From Rhizobium etli 8C-3 (GTDB taxonomy: Bacteria; Pseudomonadota; Alphaproteobacteria; Rhizobiales; Rhizobiaceae), in assembly GCF_001908375.1 (NCBI RefSeq), contig NZ_CP017241.1, forward strand, positions 685,001 to 749,000: a DNA stretch of 64,000 nt, in the 5' to 3' direction. Position 1 is the first letter of the stretch; each line of letters begins with the position of its first letter. Under the pieces are notes generated by a model that saw only the letters and a list, made by a program, of their open reading frames with translations, searched no databases and was not told where the DNA came from. Position numbers and translations under genes: made by a program. Positions 15,038-24,112 of this stretch are shown in pieces.

Positions 15038-15676
15038 ATGAGCGCTATGCTTTCCCGGTATTTGAAGGACTTCGGTGAGACGAAACCTGCCGCACAGGTC
15101 GTCGACGCGGACAACTTGGTCGACGACGACTTCGGCGGTTTTGCGAACATCCCGCAAGAACCTGCGGTCGATGTCGGAGCCGAGCGTCGCGAGGCCTATG
15201 GCGAAGGCTATGCCGCAGCCACGGCCGAGCTGACCGAGAGGTACGAGTTGGAGGCGCAGACGGTCTCGCTTGTGCACCAGCGCGAGATCGAAGAACTGAC
15301 GGCAAGGTATCAAGAAGAGACGGCAGCGGTGATTGCACGCCGCCTCGATCAGATCGGGGTGGAGGTCGCAAACCTCGTAAGTGCGGCAACCGCGAAAGCG
15401 ATTGCGCCGATGCTGACGGAGGCGCTTGCCGTCCAGGCGGTCTCAAGTCTCGCAGCCATGCTACGCGAAGCGATCCTGGAAGGCGCAGCAGGTTCGGTGA
15501 CGGTCAGGGGCCCGTCGCGGCTTTTCGAGTTGCTGAAGGCCGAAATGGGTGAAAGGCGGGATCTGCTGCATCATCAGGAATTCGAAGACGCCGATCTCTC
15601 CGTTGAAGTCGGTGATTCCGTCCTGATTACGCGCATTTCCGCCTGGTCTGCCAGCCTGAAGAAGGTTCTTGAATGA
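15038..15676 (+). CDS. FliH-like flagellar export protein (candidate)
   Basis: I choose ATG 15038 (MSAMLSRYLKDFG), preceded by GGGGGG; the open frame extends upstream but looks non-coding. The 212-residue product has an acidic N-terminal third, a central glutamate-rich helical region (about residues 65-115, ELEAQTVSLVHQREIEELT), and a compact C-terminal domain with SVTVRGPSRLFELLKAEM. This is the layout of FliH, the FliI stator/regulator, which otherwise has no gene in this cluster. No clear family motif proves it. The stop overlaps motB by four bases (ATGA). Confidence 0.6.
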   Translation: MSAMLSRYLKDFGETKPAAQVVDADNLVDDDFGGFANIPQEPAVDVGAERREAYGEGYAAATAELTERYELEAQTVSLVHQREIEELTARYQEETAAVIARRLDQIGVEVANLVSAATAKAIAPMLTEALAVQAVSSLAAMLREAILEGAAGSVTVRGPSRLFELLKAEMGERRDLLHHQEFEDADLSVEVGDSVLITRISAWSASLKKVLE

Positions 15677-16959
15677 GTGAAAGCGAAAACCATCACCACG
15701 GCAGGAATGAAGTCATCATCGTCAAGCGGCATGGCGGCGGCGATCATGACGGCGCCCATGGCGGCGCCTGGAAAATCGCCTATGCCGACTTCATGACCGC
15801 AATGATGGCGTTCTTCCTCGTCATGTGGCTGGTCAATGCGGCCAACGAGGAGACCAAGGCTTCCGTCGCCACCTATTTCAACCCGATCAAACTTGCCGAT
15901 GAGAAGCCCACCGAGAAGGGCTTGAAGAAGCCCGTCGACCAGGCCGATGGCGATCGCAAGCAGGACAGGTCCAAGGTAGAGGAAGAAGAACCCACCAAGG
16001 GCGCATCTGCCGCCAATGGTGACGATCAGACGTCGACTTCGGGCGACCAGAAGAATTACTCCGAAGCCGATTTCTTCGAGAACCCCTATTCGGTACTCGC
16101 CGAAATCGCCCAGGAAGTCGGCCAGCAGGCAAATGTCAGCGCCAAGGGCGAGGGCGGAGCAAGCGATTCGGGCCCCGCGACCGGAGCTGACGGCGGCCAG
16201 GCGTATCGCGATCCGTTCGATCCGGATTTCTGGACGAAACAGGTCGAGGTCACGCAAGCCGACAAGGTCGAACAGGCAGCAGCCGACCAGGCCGACCCCG
16301 AACAGAAGCCCGATGCGACGGCACTGGCCAAGGCAGAGGCTCTCAAGCCCGCAACCGCGGATCCAGCGTCCGCCGCCGCAGGCGAAGCGCAGGACAAGGG
16401 CGCGATCTTGCCGGAAAAATCGGGTGAAGCCGCAGCCAAGGCGCAAAAGCACGGCCAACAGCAGCCTGCCGATGCACCGGTGCCCGCCGACGAAGACAAA
16501 CAGGCCGAGGAGCTGCAGCAGGAGATCGCCCGGCAGATCAGCACATTTGCGGGCAAGCTTGCGGAAGGTTTGACCGTCACTGCAGCAGAAGGCGGCCTGC
16601 TGGTCAGCCTGGCCGACCAGGACGACAATTCCATGTTCAATATCGGCTCGGCCGTTCCGCGTAAGGAAATGGTGCTGGCGATGGAAAAGATCGGCGAAAT
16701 CCTGAAGAGCCGTCAGGGGGCAGTCGTCATTCGCGGCCATACGGACGGCCGTCAGTTCAAGGGTGCCGACAATGAGAACTGGCGTCTTTCCATGGATCGT
16801 GCGCAGGCGGCCTATTACATGCTCGTTCGCGGCGGGGTGGACGAAAAGCGCGTCGCTCAGGTTTCCGGCTTTGCCGATCGGAGGCTGAAGCTGCCCGACG
16901 ATCCCTTCAACGCCGCCAACCGCCGCATCGAAATCCTGGTTCAAACGGATCGGGGATAG
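15673..16959 (+). CDS. motB: Flagellar stator protein MotB
   Basis: MotB anchors the stator to peptidoglycan and, with MotA, forms the proton channel. The 428-residue product has a His-rich cytoplasmic N-terminus, one membrane helix at about residues 40-57, and the proton-accepting Asp at residue 39 (YADFMTAMM). A very long, acidic Ala/Glu/Lys-rich periplasmic linker (about 70-300) follows, then an OmpA-like peptidoglycan-binding domain with RGHTDGRQFKGADNENWRLS. The long linker is typical of rhizobia, where it contacts MotC. motA is not in the window. Confidence 0.97.
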   Translation: MSESENHHHGRNEVIIVKRHGGGDHDGAHGGAWKIAYADFMTAMMAFFLVMWLVNAANEETKASVATYFNPIKLADEKPTEKGLKKPVDQADGDRKQDRSKVEEEEPTKGASAANGDDQTSTSGDQKNYSEADFFENPYSVLAEIAQEVGQQANVSAKGEGGASDSGPATGADGGQAYRDPFDPDFWTKQVEVTQADKVEQAAADQADPEQKPDATALAKAEALKPATADPASAAAGEAQDKGAILPEKSGEAAAKAQKHGQQQPADAPVPADEDKQAEELQQEIARQISTFAGKLAEGLTVTAAEGGLLVSLADQDDNSMFNIGSAVPRKEMVLAMEKIGEILKSRQGAVVIRGHTDGRQFKGADNENWRLSMDRAQAAYYMLVRGGVDEKRVAQVSGFADRRLKLPDDPFNAANRRIEILVQTDRG

Positions 16960-16963
16960 TCTC

Positions 16964-18268
16964 ATGGCGCGCCCGCAGCACCGGCATCTTCTCCTGGCTC
17001 TCGGATTGGCGATCGCTTCGCCAACCGTCGCTGCAGATGAGGATCAGGCGAACCTGGCGCCGTACAAGATGTTGCGTTCGCTGCAGTTCGTACAGGACTC
17101 GGTCGCCCTCGGCGATCATTCGGCGGCCGAGATGCAGCGCTTCATGCTCGGCACGATCGATCAGCGCCTGCGCAATGGGGATGCCTCAGTCTTCGATGAC
17201 GACCGCAACGTCGATGCCGCACTCGTCTATGCCATGAGCGGCGGCAATCCGGCCACTCTCGAATACCTGATTGCCAGGGACGTGAACGGTTATTTCGACA
17301 ATCGCGTAACCGATGTCCTGCGCAAGTACCTGAGCGGCAAGGGCCTGCTCGTTGCAAAGACACTGGTCGATACCGCAAATGAGTACCGCGACAAGAAGAT
17401 CGGTCCCTATCTCGCGCTTGTCGGCGGCAACGTCATGGTGGCGCGAAGCCCGGACGAAGCGCTCAAGCTCTATGATCAGGCGCGGCTTTCGGCGCCGGGG
17501 ACGATTGTCGAAGAAGCCGCCCTGCGCCGCTCGGTGGCGATCTGCGTCGAGGCGGGTCTCCTTGACAAGGGGCTTGCCTATTCGCAGCGCTATGTGCGGC
17601 GGTTCCTCCACTCGCCCTATGCGAGCCAGTTCGCGGATCTTTTCGTCAAGCTGATCGTCGACCACGACCATTTGAAGACGGAAGATATCGTCAGCATCCT
17701 CTCCTTCATGGACGAACCGCGGCGCCGCGAGGTGTATCTGCGCATTGCGCGAGCCGCCGGTATTGCCGGCAAGGCGGAGCTTGCAAGGACGGCGGCCGGA
17801 TATGCCCAATCGCTTGCCGGTGAACCGAACAATGCGCTCGGCATGCTTGCCGATTTCTACGGCAACATGGCCTCTGTCTCCACGCCCGACGTGGGTGCGG
17901 CCGCAAAGAGCATCAGCAGCGTTGCAGACAGCGAGCTCTCCCCGCGCGACCGCGCATTACGCGCTGCAGCCAAATCCATCGCCGAACAGGTGCTGCAGCC
18001 GCCGGATCCGGCAAGCCTGACACAAGCGTCCGGTTCTAAACCTGCTAATGAAGAAATCACTTCTGAACAGGCAGCCGTATCGACGGCCGACGGATCCCAG
18101 CCCGTAGAGATCACGGCGCCCTCCGAGCCTGCTGAAGATGGGGCGGCGCCGGCGCTTTTGGGGGACGGTGCAGAGCAGGAGGCTGACCCGTCATTCAAAT
18201 CCTTTGTGACGACGAGCCGTTCGAAACTCGACGAAATCGACGGTCTCTTGAGCCAAGAGAGCAATTGA
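16964..18268 (+). CDS. motC: Periplasmic motor protein MotC
   Basis: MotC is a periplasmic protein of rhizobia that binds the MotB periplasmic region and is needed for motor rotation. The 434-residue product has a signal peptide (residues about 1-23, ending TVAADED), a helical body with TPR-like features (for example SLAGEPNNALGMLADFYG), and an acidic, low-complexity C-terminal tail from about residue 340. It lies four bases after motB and two before fliK, in the order known from S. meliloti. Confidence 0.93.
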   Translation: MARPQHRHLLLALGLAIASPTVAADEDQANLAPYKMLRSLQFVQDSVALGDHSAAEMQRFMLGTIDQRLRNGDASVFDDDRNVDAALVYAMSGGNPATLEYLIARDVNGYFDNRVTDVLRKYLSGKGLLVAKTLVDTANEYRDKKIGPYLALVGGNVMVARSPDEALKLYDQARLSAPGTIVEEAALRRSVAICVEAGLLDKGLAYSQRYVRRFLHSPYASQFADLFVKLIVDHDHLKTEDIVSILSFMDEPRRREVYLRIARAAGIAGKAELARTAAGYAQSLAGEPNNALGMLADFYGNMASVSTPDVGAAAKSISSVADSELSPRDRALRAAAKSIAEQVLQPPDPASLTQASGSKPANEEITSEQAAVSTADGSQPVEITAPSEPAEDGAAPALLGDGAEQEADPSFKSFVTTSRSKLDEIDGLLSQESN

Positions 18269-18269
18269 A

Positions 18270-19691
18270 ATGATCGACATGAACCTAACGGGGGGAGCGG
18301 CCGCAACCGAAGCCGCGCCAGCCGCCAGAGGCAATGGTCCGGCAGCCAAGGGCGGCGAGGCTGCCAATGGCGGCTTTTCGGACGTGCTCTCGAAGGCAGG
18401 AAACGGTGCGCAAAGCACCACCGGCGGCGCGCCTGCCGCAGCCGCTTCGGCCGACGATGCCCAAACAGCCGTCGACGAGGGCGCTGCCGGCCGTGTCGTT
18501 CTTGATTTGCGCGATCGTGCGCGCAGCAAGCCGTTGATGGCTCTTCGCGATGCATCCTTGAAACAACAGGCCGCAACGCAGCCGGAGAAGGTTGCGATCA
18601 TCACGGGCAAATCCGGCAAGGATCAGATGAAAGGCCGCGTCGATGCCGCTTCGGTAGAATTCGACGTCAAGGAAGACGCCCGCGAGGTCGCCGAAGATGC
18701 ACATGCCGCAAAAGACGGAAAATCGGCAAAGACCTTGGAGAACAAGACCGGAGCCGATGAAGTCCCTCCGTCGGATGCGACGTCCGTCTCCGATGCACTC
18801 GGTCTTTTGAACAAGGAGGCGACGGGCACGGTGATGCCGGTGTCACTCCTGGCTGCAGGCCACGTGGATGAAAAAGACGATATGGCCGGTAAGGAAAGCG
18901 ATCCCGGCCGTGGCACGGCAATTGCGACTGCGGCCGATGCGCTGGCGGCGATCAGCGCCAGCGACGCGCAGATGCCGGCGGTAGACGGCCCAGCCAATCT
19001 TGAGGCAAAGACCTTCCGTTTGAGCCGTGCGGACGGGCGCGGGGAGTCCATGGACATCCGTATCGGTGCTGATCAGGACGCGTCCGGCGCCAAGGCAAAG
19101 AGCGATATCGAAAACGTCACCGTTCTCGATTCACGCCGCTATATCGGCCTTGCGCAGAATTCCGCATCCGTGACCGCGGCAATCCTTGGCGACAACGAGT
19201 GGACGGGTGCGATGCAGCCGAGTTCGGCATTGTCGAACGCGGCCGAATGGACGAGCACCGGGAAGGTCGTCAACACGCTGAAGATTCAGATGTCGCCGAT
19301 CGACCTCGGTCTCGTGACGGCAACGATGCGCCTTTCCGGCGATGCCCTGAACGTCGACCTGAAGGTTGAAACCGGTGCGGCCTATCGGCAGCTCAAGGAA
19401 GATCACGGCAAGATCATCGAGGTTCTTCGCAGCCAGGGCTATGCCATCGACAACGTCACGATCAGCATGGCGCCGGTAGAAAGGCCCGACGCGGGGAACC
19501 AGGCAAATGCCCAAGAGCAGTCTTCCCAGCAACAATCCCTGCAGCAAGGGCAGGGTGGCGAAGCGCGCGAGCGCAACGCCCAGACGGCGCAGCGCGGCAA
19601 TGGAGGCCTTAATGGGGCAGGGGAGACCAATGGTGAAGATGTTGCTTCTGGTGCCGCTGGCGGCGGCGCTTCTGGCAGCGTTTACCTGTGA
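18270..19691 (+). CDS. fliK: Hook-length control protein FliK (MotD)
   Basis: FliK measures hook length and switches export specificity; the S. meliloti gene was first named motD. The 473-residue product has a long, Ala/Gly/Asp-rich unstructured N-terminal region and the C-terminal hook-length domain with LKIQMSPIDLGLVTATMRLS and EVLRSQGYAIDNVTISMAP at about residues 340-420. A Gln/Asn/Gly-rich tail follows. Its 3' end overlaps the lytic transglycosylase gene by about 60 bases in another frame. Confidence 0.92.
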   Translation: MIDMNLTGGAAATEAAPAARGNGPAAKGGEAANGGFSDVLSKAGNGAQSTTGGAPAAAASADDAQTAVDEGAAGRVVLDLRDRARSKPLMALRDASLKQQAATQPEKVAIITGKSGKDQMKGRVDAASVEFDVKEDAREVAEDAHAAKDGKSAKTLENKTGADEVPPSDATSVSDALGLLNKEATGTVMPVSLLAAGHVDEKDDMAGKESDPGRGTAIATAADALAAISASDAQMPAVDGPANLEAKTFRLSRADGRGESMDIRIGADQDASGAKAKSDIENVTVLDSRRYIGLAQNSASVTAAILGDNEWTGAMQPSSALSNAAEWTSTGKVVNTLKIQMSPIDLGLVTATMRLSGDALNVDLKVETGAAYRQLKEDHGKIIEVLRSQGYAIDNVTISMAPVERPDAGNQANAQEQSSQQQSLQQGQGGEARERNAQTAQRGNGGLNGAGETNGEDVASGAAGGGASGSVYL

Positions 19692-20196
19692 GGCGCGCGC
19701 CTCCGGCGGTGCCTGCGAAAGGGAAATCCAGTCAGCTGCTTCCAAATACGCCATACCGGAAGGCATTCTCTATTCCGTGGGGCTCACGGAAACCGGCCGC
19801 AAGGGTTCGCTCAATCCTTTTGCGCTCAACATAGAAGGCAAGGCAGTCTTCCCGCCCACCGAGCTGGACGCCATGAGGCAGTTCCATTCGGCGCGAAAAA
19901 ACGGCGCCAAGCTCATCGACATCGGCTGCATGCAGATCAACCATTACTTTCATGGCGAGAATTTCAGCTCGGCGGAAGCCATGTTCGACCCGCACCGCAA
20001 TGTCGAATATGCGGCCAAGTTCCTTCGCAATCTTCACCATCGGCATGAAACATGGACGATGGCGGTAGCACGATACCATGCCGGGCCGAACAACGATCCT
20101 GCGCAGAAGCGTTATGTCTGCCGCGTGATCGCCAATCTCGTCGCTACCGGCTATGGCAAGTGGACTCCCAATGCGAGCAACTTCTGCCAGAACTGA
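19630..20196 (+). CDS. Periplasmic lytic transglycosylase of the flagellar cluster
   Basis: The product is predicted to cleave peptidoglycan for passage of the rod. I choose ATG 19630 (MVKMLLLVPLAAALLAAF) because it gives a proper signal peptide and follows GGGGAG by a few bases; ATGs at 19600 and 19612 are possible. The 188-residue product has an SLT-like fold: ASKYAIPEGILYSVGLTETG with the likely catalytic Glu in LTETG, then DIGCMQINHYFHG and VARYHAGPNND. FlgJ further downstream (30113) lacks a muramidase domain, so this enzyme may supply that activity. Confidence 0.88.
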   Translation: MVKMLLLVPLAAALLAAFTCEARASGGACEREIQSAASKYAIPEGILYSVGLTETGRKGSLNPFALNIEGKAVFPPTELDAMRQFHSARKNGAKLIDIGCMQINHYFHGENFSSAEAMFDPHRNVEYAAKFLRNLHHRHETWTMAVARYHAGPNNDPAQKRYVCRVIANLVATGYGKWTPNASNFCQN

Positions 20197-20370
20197 TACA
20201 AGCAAAAATTGAAAATCCGGAACAAAACGGAATCGTGCCATAATGTGGCAGGAATTGGCCGAAAGTTGGGTCCACAAGACCTGATTTACCTTTCGTTAAC
20301 TTTTCCACGAAATTTTTGTGTGCATAACTGACAAGGCATACTAGATATAGAGCAAATCGGGACCCAGTTC

Positions 20371-20385
20371 TTAATCAACTATTAA
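20371..20385. promoter_or_regulatory. CtrA-type box upstream of rem
   Basis: TTAA-TCAACTA-TTAA is a perfect TTAA-N7-TTAA match, 93 bases before the rem start. The 281-base gap before rem contains no gene; it is AT-richer than its surroundings, as expected of a promoter region. Confidence 0.55.
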
Positions 20386-20477
20386 TTCCTGCCATTTAGT
20401 TCCAGCAGCTTGTCCCAGATTCGTGCGATTCGTACCCATAGATCATCGAGGTGCCACACTGATTCGGAGGCGGACGA

Positions 20478-21149
20478 ATGATCGTAGTGGTTGATGAGCG
20501 TGAGCTCGTGAAAGATGGTTATACATCACTGTTTGGCCGGGAGGGCATTCCCTCGACCGGCTTTGATCCAGGTGAATTCGGCGAGTGGGTGCAAACGGCG
20601 GCCGATTCCGATATCGCGGCTGTCGAGGCCTTCCTGATCGGCCAGGGCCGGCAGGCTCTCGAGCTGCCGCGGGCGATCCGGGATCGCTCCCAGGCGCCGG
20701 TGATCGCGGTCAGCGACCAGCCGTCGCTCGAAAACACCCTTGCACTTTTTGATTGCGGCGTCGACGACGTCGTCCGCAAGCCCGTGCACCCACGTGAAAT
20801 CCTGGCGCGGGCTGCTGCGATCCGCCGCCGCCTGAAGGCGATTTCGACCCACACCGATATCGGCGCGATCCGCGTCTTCTCGGACGGCCGCGATCCGGAA
20901 ATCAACGGTGAAGTCTTTGCGCTTCCCCGCCGCGAACGCCGCATTCTGGAATACCTGATCGCCAACCGCGGCCGCCGCGTCACCAAGACCCAGATCTTCA
21001 ATGCCATCTACGGCATCTTCGACGAGGAAGTCGAAGAAAATGTCGTGGAAAGCCATATCTCCAAGCTGCGCAAGAAGTTGCGCAAGAAGCTCGGCGTCGA
21101 CCCGGTCGATTCGAAGCGCTTTCTCGGCTACTGCATCGACTGGAACTGA
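20478..21149 (+). CDS. rem: OmpR-type motility activator Rem
   Basis: Rem is the rhizobial activator of exponential-growth motility, controlling late flagellar genes below VisNR. The 223-residue product has an N-terminal receiver-like domain and a C-terminal winged helix with [20 protein letters not shown] and [20 protein letters not shown]. In the receiver domain the phosphoacceptor Asp is not apparent: the strand that should carry it reads [12 protein letters not shown]. Phosphorylation-independent action is therefore likely. It stands alone after the lytic transglycosylase, with its own promoter region. Confidence 0.93.
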   Translation: MIVVVDERELVKDGYTSLFGREGIPSTGFDPGEFGEWVQTAADSDIAAVEAFLIGQGRQALELPRAIRDRSQAPVIAVSDQPSLENTLALFDCGVDDVVRKPVHPREILARAAAIRRRLKAISTHTDIGAIRVFSDGRDPEINGEVFALPRRERRILEYLIANRGRRVTKTQIFNAIYGIFDEEVEENVVESHISKLRKKLRKKLGVDPVDSKRFLGYCIDWN

Positions 21150-21158
21150 TTTTCAGCG

Positions 21159-21173
21159 GCGGGCCTGGCCCGC
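21159..21173. other. GC-rich hairpin between rem and flgE
   Basis: GCGGGCC and GGCCCGC are separated by one base (effective loop CCTGG). No T run follows on the plus strand, so it is a weak terminator or a spacer hairpin. Confidence 0.35.
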
Positions 21174-21282
21174 GGAAACGTGCCTTTCAACATTTCGATC
21201 AGGCAGCTCCGCTTTAGACAGACAGCTTCACGCAAGGCCCGCCAAATACTCTCCAAGCTATCAAGGAAAACGAGGTTTTCAG

Positions 21283-22593
21283 ATGAGCATATTTGGCAGC
21301 ATGAAGACGGCAGTGTCGGGGATGAACGCACAGGCAAACCGCCTGAGCACCGTTGCCGACAACATCGCGAATGCAAATACCACCGGCTACAAGGCTGTCT
21401 CGACGGCCTTCTCCTCCCTCGTGCTGCCGTCCACGGCTGGCAACTACAATTCCGGTGGTGTGCAGACGTCGATCCGTCAGGCTGTTTCCGACCAGGGCGA
21501 CATCTCCTACACGACTTCGGGCTACGACCTTGCCATTTCCGGCGACGGCTTCTTCATCGTGCAGGGCGCCGACGGCACGCCGGTCCTGACCCGCGCCGGT
21601 GACTTCACGAAGGACGACGAAGGCAATCTCGTCAACTCCGCAGGTTTCACGCTGATGGGCTATCCCTATGGTTCGTCCGCTCCGGCCGTCGTCGTCAACG
21701 GCTTCGACGGCCTTGTTCCGATCAATGTCCTCGGCGACCAGAAACTGGAAGCCGTGCCGACGGCGAATGGTACGTGGACGGGCAACCTCAAGCCTTCTTC
21801 GCCCATCGAAACCACCGCGGCAGACCTGCCGAGCGCAAACGGCGCAACGGCCACATCCGATACCCAGAAATATTCGATCGTCACCTATGACAAGCTCGGC
21901 AGCAAGGTGATGTACGACATCTACTTCACGAAGGTTCCGGTAACGGCCGTGGCGCCGCTGCCGCCGACCGGCACCGCCTACGAATGGGAAATGGCGGTAT
22001 TCCGCAATGCTGACAAGGCCGCGACTGGCACTAGCTCCTTCCCGTACTCTTCAGCCGCCGTTGACGTGAAGCGGGTATATTTCGACAGCTCCGGGCAGAT
22101 GCTGACGGATGCAACGCATACCGGCACCACGGATATCATCGATCCGGTGACGGGTCTCACCATCAATATGAGCCTCGATCTCTCGCAGGTCGGCGACAGT
22201 TGGTCCGGTACTGGCAACGTCGATGGTCAGGGCGCGAACTCGCCGGTCGATATCACGATCGACGCCGATGGTGTGGTGTATTCGAAGTACGACGACGGCA
22301 GCACCAAGCCTGTCTTCCAGATCCCGCTCGCAAACGTGCCGAGCCCCGATCTGCTGACGCTGATGTCCGGCAACGTCTACTCCGCCAACGGCAGGTCCGG
22401 CGTCACCGTCACCGGCTTCCCGCAGACGAGTGGCTTCGGCAAGATCCAATCGGGCGCGCTTGAAGGTTCGAACGTCGATATGGCAGGCGAGCTCACGGAA
22501 ATGATCGAGTCGCAGCGCAGCTACACGGCAAACTCGAAAGTGTTTCAGACGGGTTCGGACTTGATGGACGTCCTCGTCAATCTCAAGAGATAA
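21283..22593 (+). CDS. flgE: Flagellar hook protein FlgE
   Basis: FlgE polymerises into the hook. I set the start at ATG 21283 (MSIFGSMKTAVSGMNAQANR), the conserved FlgE N-terminus; the open frame upstream is not coding. The 436-residue product has VADNIANANTTGYKA, the GFFIVQGADGTPVLTRAGDF block, a long central domain, and the C-terminal SQRSYTANSKVFQTGSDLM helix. It opens the flgE-flgK-flgL-flaF-flbT-flgD run and is a typical Rem-dependent late gene in S. meliloti. Confidence 0.97.
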   Translation: MSIFGSMKTAVSGMNAQANRLSTVADNIANANTTGYKAVSTAFSSLVLPSTAGNYNSGGVQTSIRQAVSDQGDISYTTSGYDLAISGDGFFIVQGADGTPVLTRAGDFTKDDEGNLVNSAGFTLMGYPYGSSAPAVVVNGFDGLVPINVLGDQKLEAVPTANGTWTGNLKPSSPIETTAADLPSANGATATSDTQKYSIVTYDKLGSKVMYDIYFTKVPVTAVAPLPPTGTAYEWEMAVFRNADKAATGTSSFPYSSAAVDVKRVYFDSSGQMLTDATHTGTTDIIDPVTGLTINMSLDLSQVGDSWSGTGNVDGQGANSPVDITIDADGVVYSKYDDGSTKPVFQIPLANVPSPDLLTLMSGNVYSANGRSGVTVTGFPQTSGFGKIQSGALEGSNVDMAGELTEMIESQRSYTANSKVFQTGSDLMDVLVNLKR

Positions 22594-22612
22594 GTAAGGT
22601 AACGGCTAAGCC

Positions 22613-24109
22613 ATGTCGCTCACTTCCGCACTTAACACGGCACAGGGCATATTCAACAATACAGGCGCACAAAGCAGCGTCGTATCGAACAATATCGCCA
22701 ATGCCGGCAATAAGGATTACGTGCGTCGGCAGGCGATGCTCACCACCTCGTTGAACGGCGCGCAGGTGGTCAAGATCAATCGTGCGCAGGAGGATGCTCT
22801 CCTGCGCCAGTACCTGAAGAGCAATTCTCAGGACAGTGCCCAGCAAACGCTCTTGAACGGCTTGGAAGACATCAAGTCCGTCATCGGCGGCAACGATTAC
22901 GAGACGGCGCCCTCCACCTATCTTGCGGTCTTTCGTGACAAGCTCAGCGCGTTCAGAGCCGCACCGAACAGCACGATCGCCGGCCAGGGCGCCATCACGG
23001 CGGCGCAGGACGTCGTAAACTCGCTGAACAATGCGACCAATGCTGTCCAGCAGGTGCGCATGAATGCGGACAAATCGATTGCAAATTCCGTCGAGGAGCT
23101 GAATGAGCTGCTTGCGCAATTCGAAACCGCAAACAACGCCGTCAAGTCTGCCACGTCTTCCGGTGCCGATCCGTCGCAAGCGCTCGACCAGCGCGACGCC
23201 TTGCTCAAGCAGATTTCCGGCATCGTGGGAGTGACGACCGTTTCCCGCGACAACAACGACATGGTGCTTTTTACCTCGGACGGGGTGACGCTCTTTGAGA
23301 CCATTGCGCGCACGGTGACGTTCAAGCCGACCCAAAGCTACGGCGCATCCACCGACGGCAATGGCGTCTACATCGATGGCGTGGCGCTCGGCAAGGGTTC
23401 GGGCGGCACGACGTCGGCGCAGGGCAGTCTCCAGGCGCTTCTCCAGCTTCGTGACGACGTCGCGCCGACATTCCAATCCCAGCTCGACGAAATCGCCAAG
23501 GGCCTCGTTGCGTTGTTTTCGGAAACGAACACGGCCGGAACCAGCACGCTGCCGGGTCTGTTTACCTGGACGCTGCCGAGCGGGCTTGCGGGCGCAACGC
23601 CGACGACAGCTGCGATCATCGACGGCATTGCAGGTTCCATCACGGTCAATCCGGCGGTGGTGACCTCGCTGGGCGGCGATCCGATGAAGCTGCGCGACGG
23701 TTCGATCAACGGCGCCACGTTCAATCAGAATACCGCTGCCAACGGCGGCTACACCGCCCAGCTCGACAAGCTCTACACGGCCATGGGCGCCAAGATGGAT
23801 TTCGATCCGGGCGCCGGCGTCATCGGCTTCAACTCGGCGACGGGTATCGATTCAAACGTCAGCATCATGGATTTTTCGTCCAGCTCGATCGGCTGGTTCG
23901 AACAATACCGCAGCGACGCGAGCGGCGCCACGGAGAACACGGCGGCAGCGCTTTCGCGATCCGACGAAGCCTATTCCAATGAGACCGGCGTCAATCTGGA
24001 CGAAGAGCTGACGCTGCTTCTCGACATCGAACAATCCTACAAGGCGGCTACGAAGATTTTGAACGCCATCGATGAAATGTTGAAGTCATTGCTGGATATA
24101 GCGAGTTAA
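22613..24109 (+). CDS. flgK: Hook-filament junction protein FlgK (HAP1)
   Basis: FlgK joins hook and filament. The 498-residue product has the N-terminal VVSNNIANAGNKDYVRRQAM motif and a C-terminal axial helix (VNLDEELTLLLDIEQSYKAATKI). It is somewhat shorter than enterobacterial FlgK because the central domain is reduced. It lies 19 bases after flgE and three before flgL. Confidence 0.96.
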   Translation: MSLTSALNTAQGIFNNTGAQSSVVSNNIANAGNKDYVRRQAMLTTSLNGAQVVKINRAQEDALLRQYLKSNSQDSAQQTLLNGLEDIKSVIGGNDYETAPSTYLAVFRDKLSAFRAAPNSTIAGQGAITAAQDVVNSLNNATNAVQQVRMNADKSIANSVEELNELLAQFETANNAVKSATSSGADPSQALDQRDALLKQISGIVGVTTVSRDNNDMVLFTSDGVTLFETIARTVTFKPTQSYGASTDGNGVYIDGVALGKGSGGTTSAQGSLQALLQLRDDVAPTFQSQLDEIAKGLVALFSETNTAGTSTLPGLFTWTLPSGLAGATPTTAAIIDGIAGSITVNPAVVTSLGGDPMKLRDGSINGATFNQNTAANGGYTAQLDKLYTAMGAKMDFDPGAGVIGFNSATGIDSNVSIMDFSSSSIGWFEQYRSDASGATENTAAALSRSDEAYSNETGVNLDEELTLLLDIEQSYKAATKILNAIDEMLKSLLDIAS

Positions 24110-24112
24110 GCC

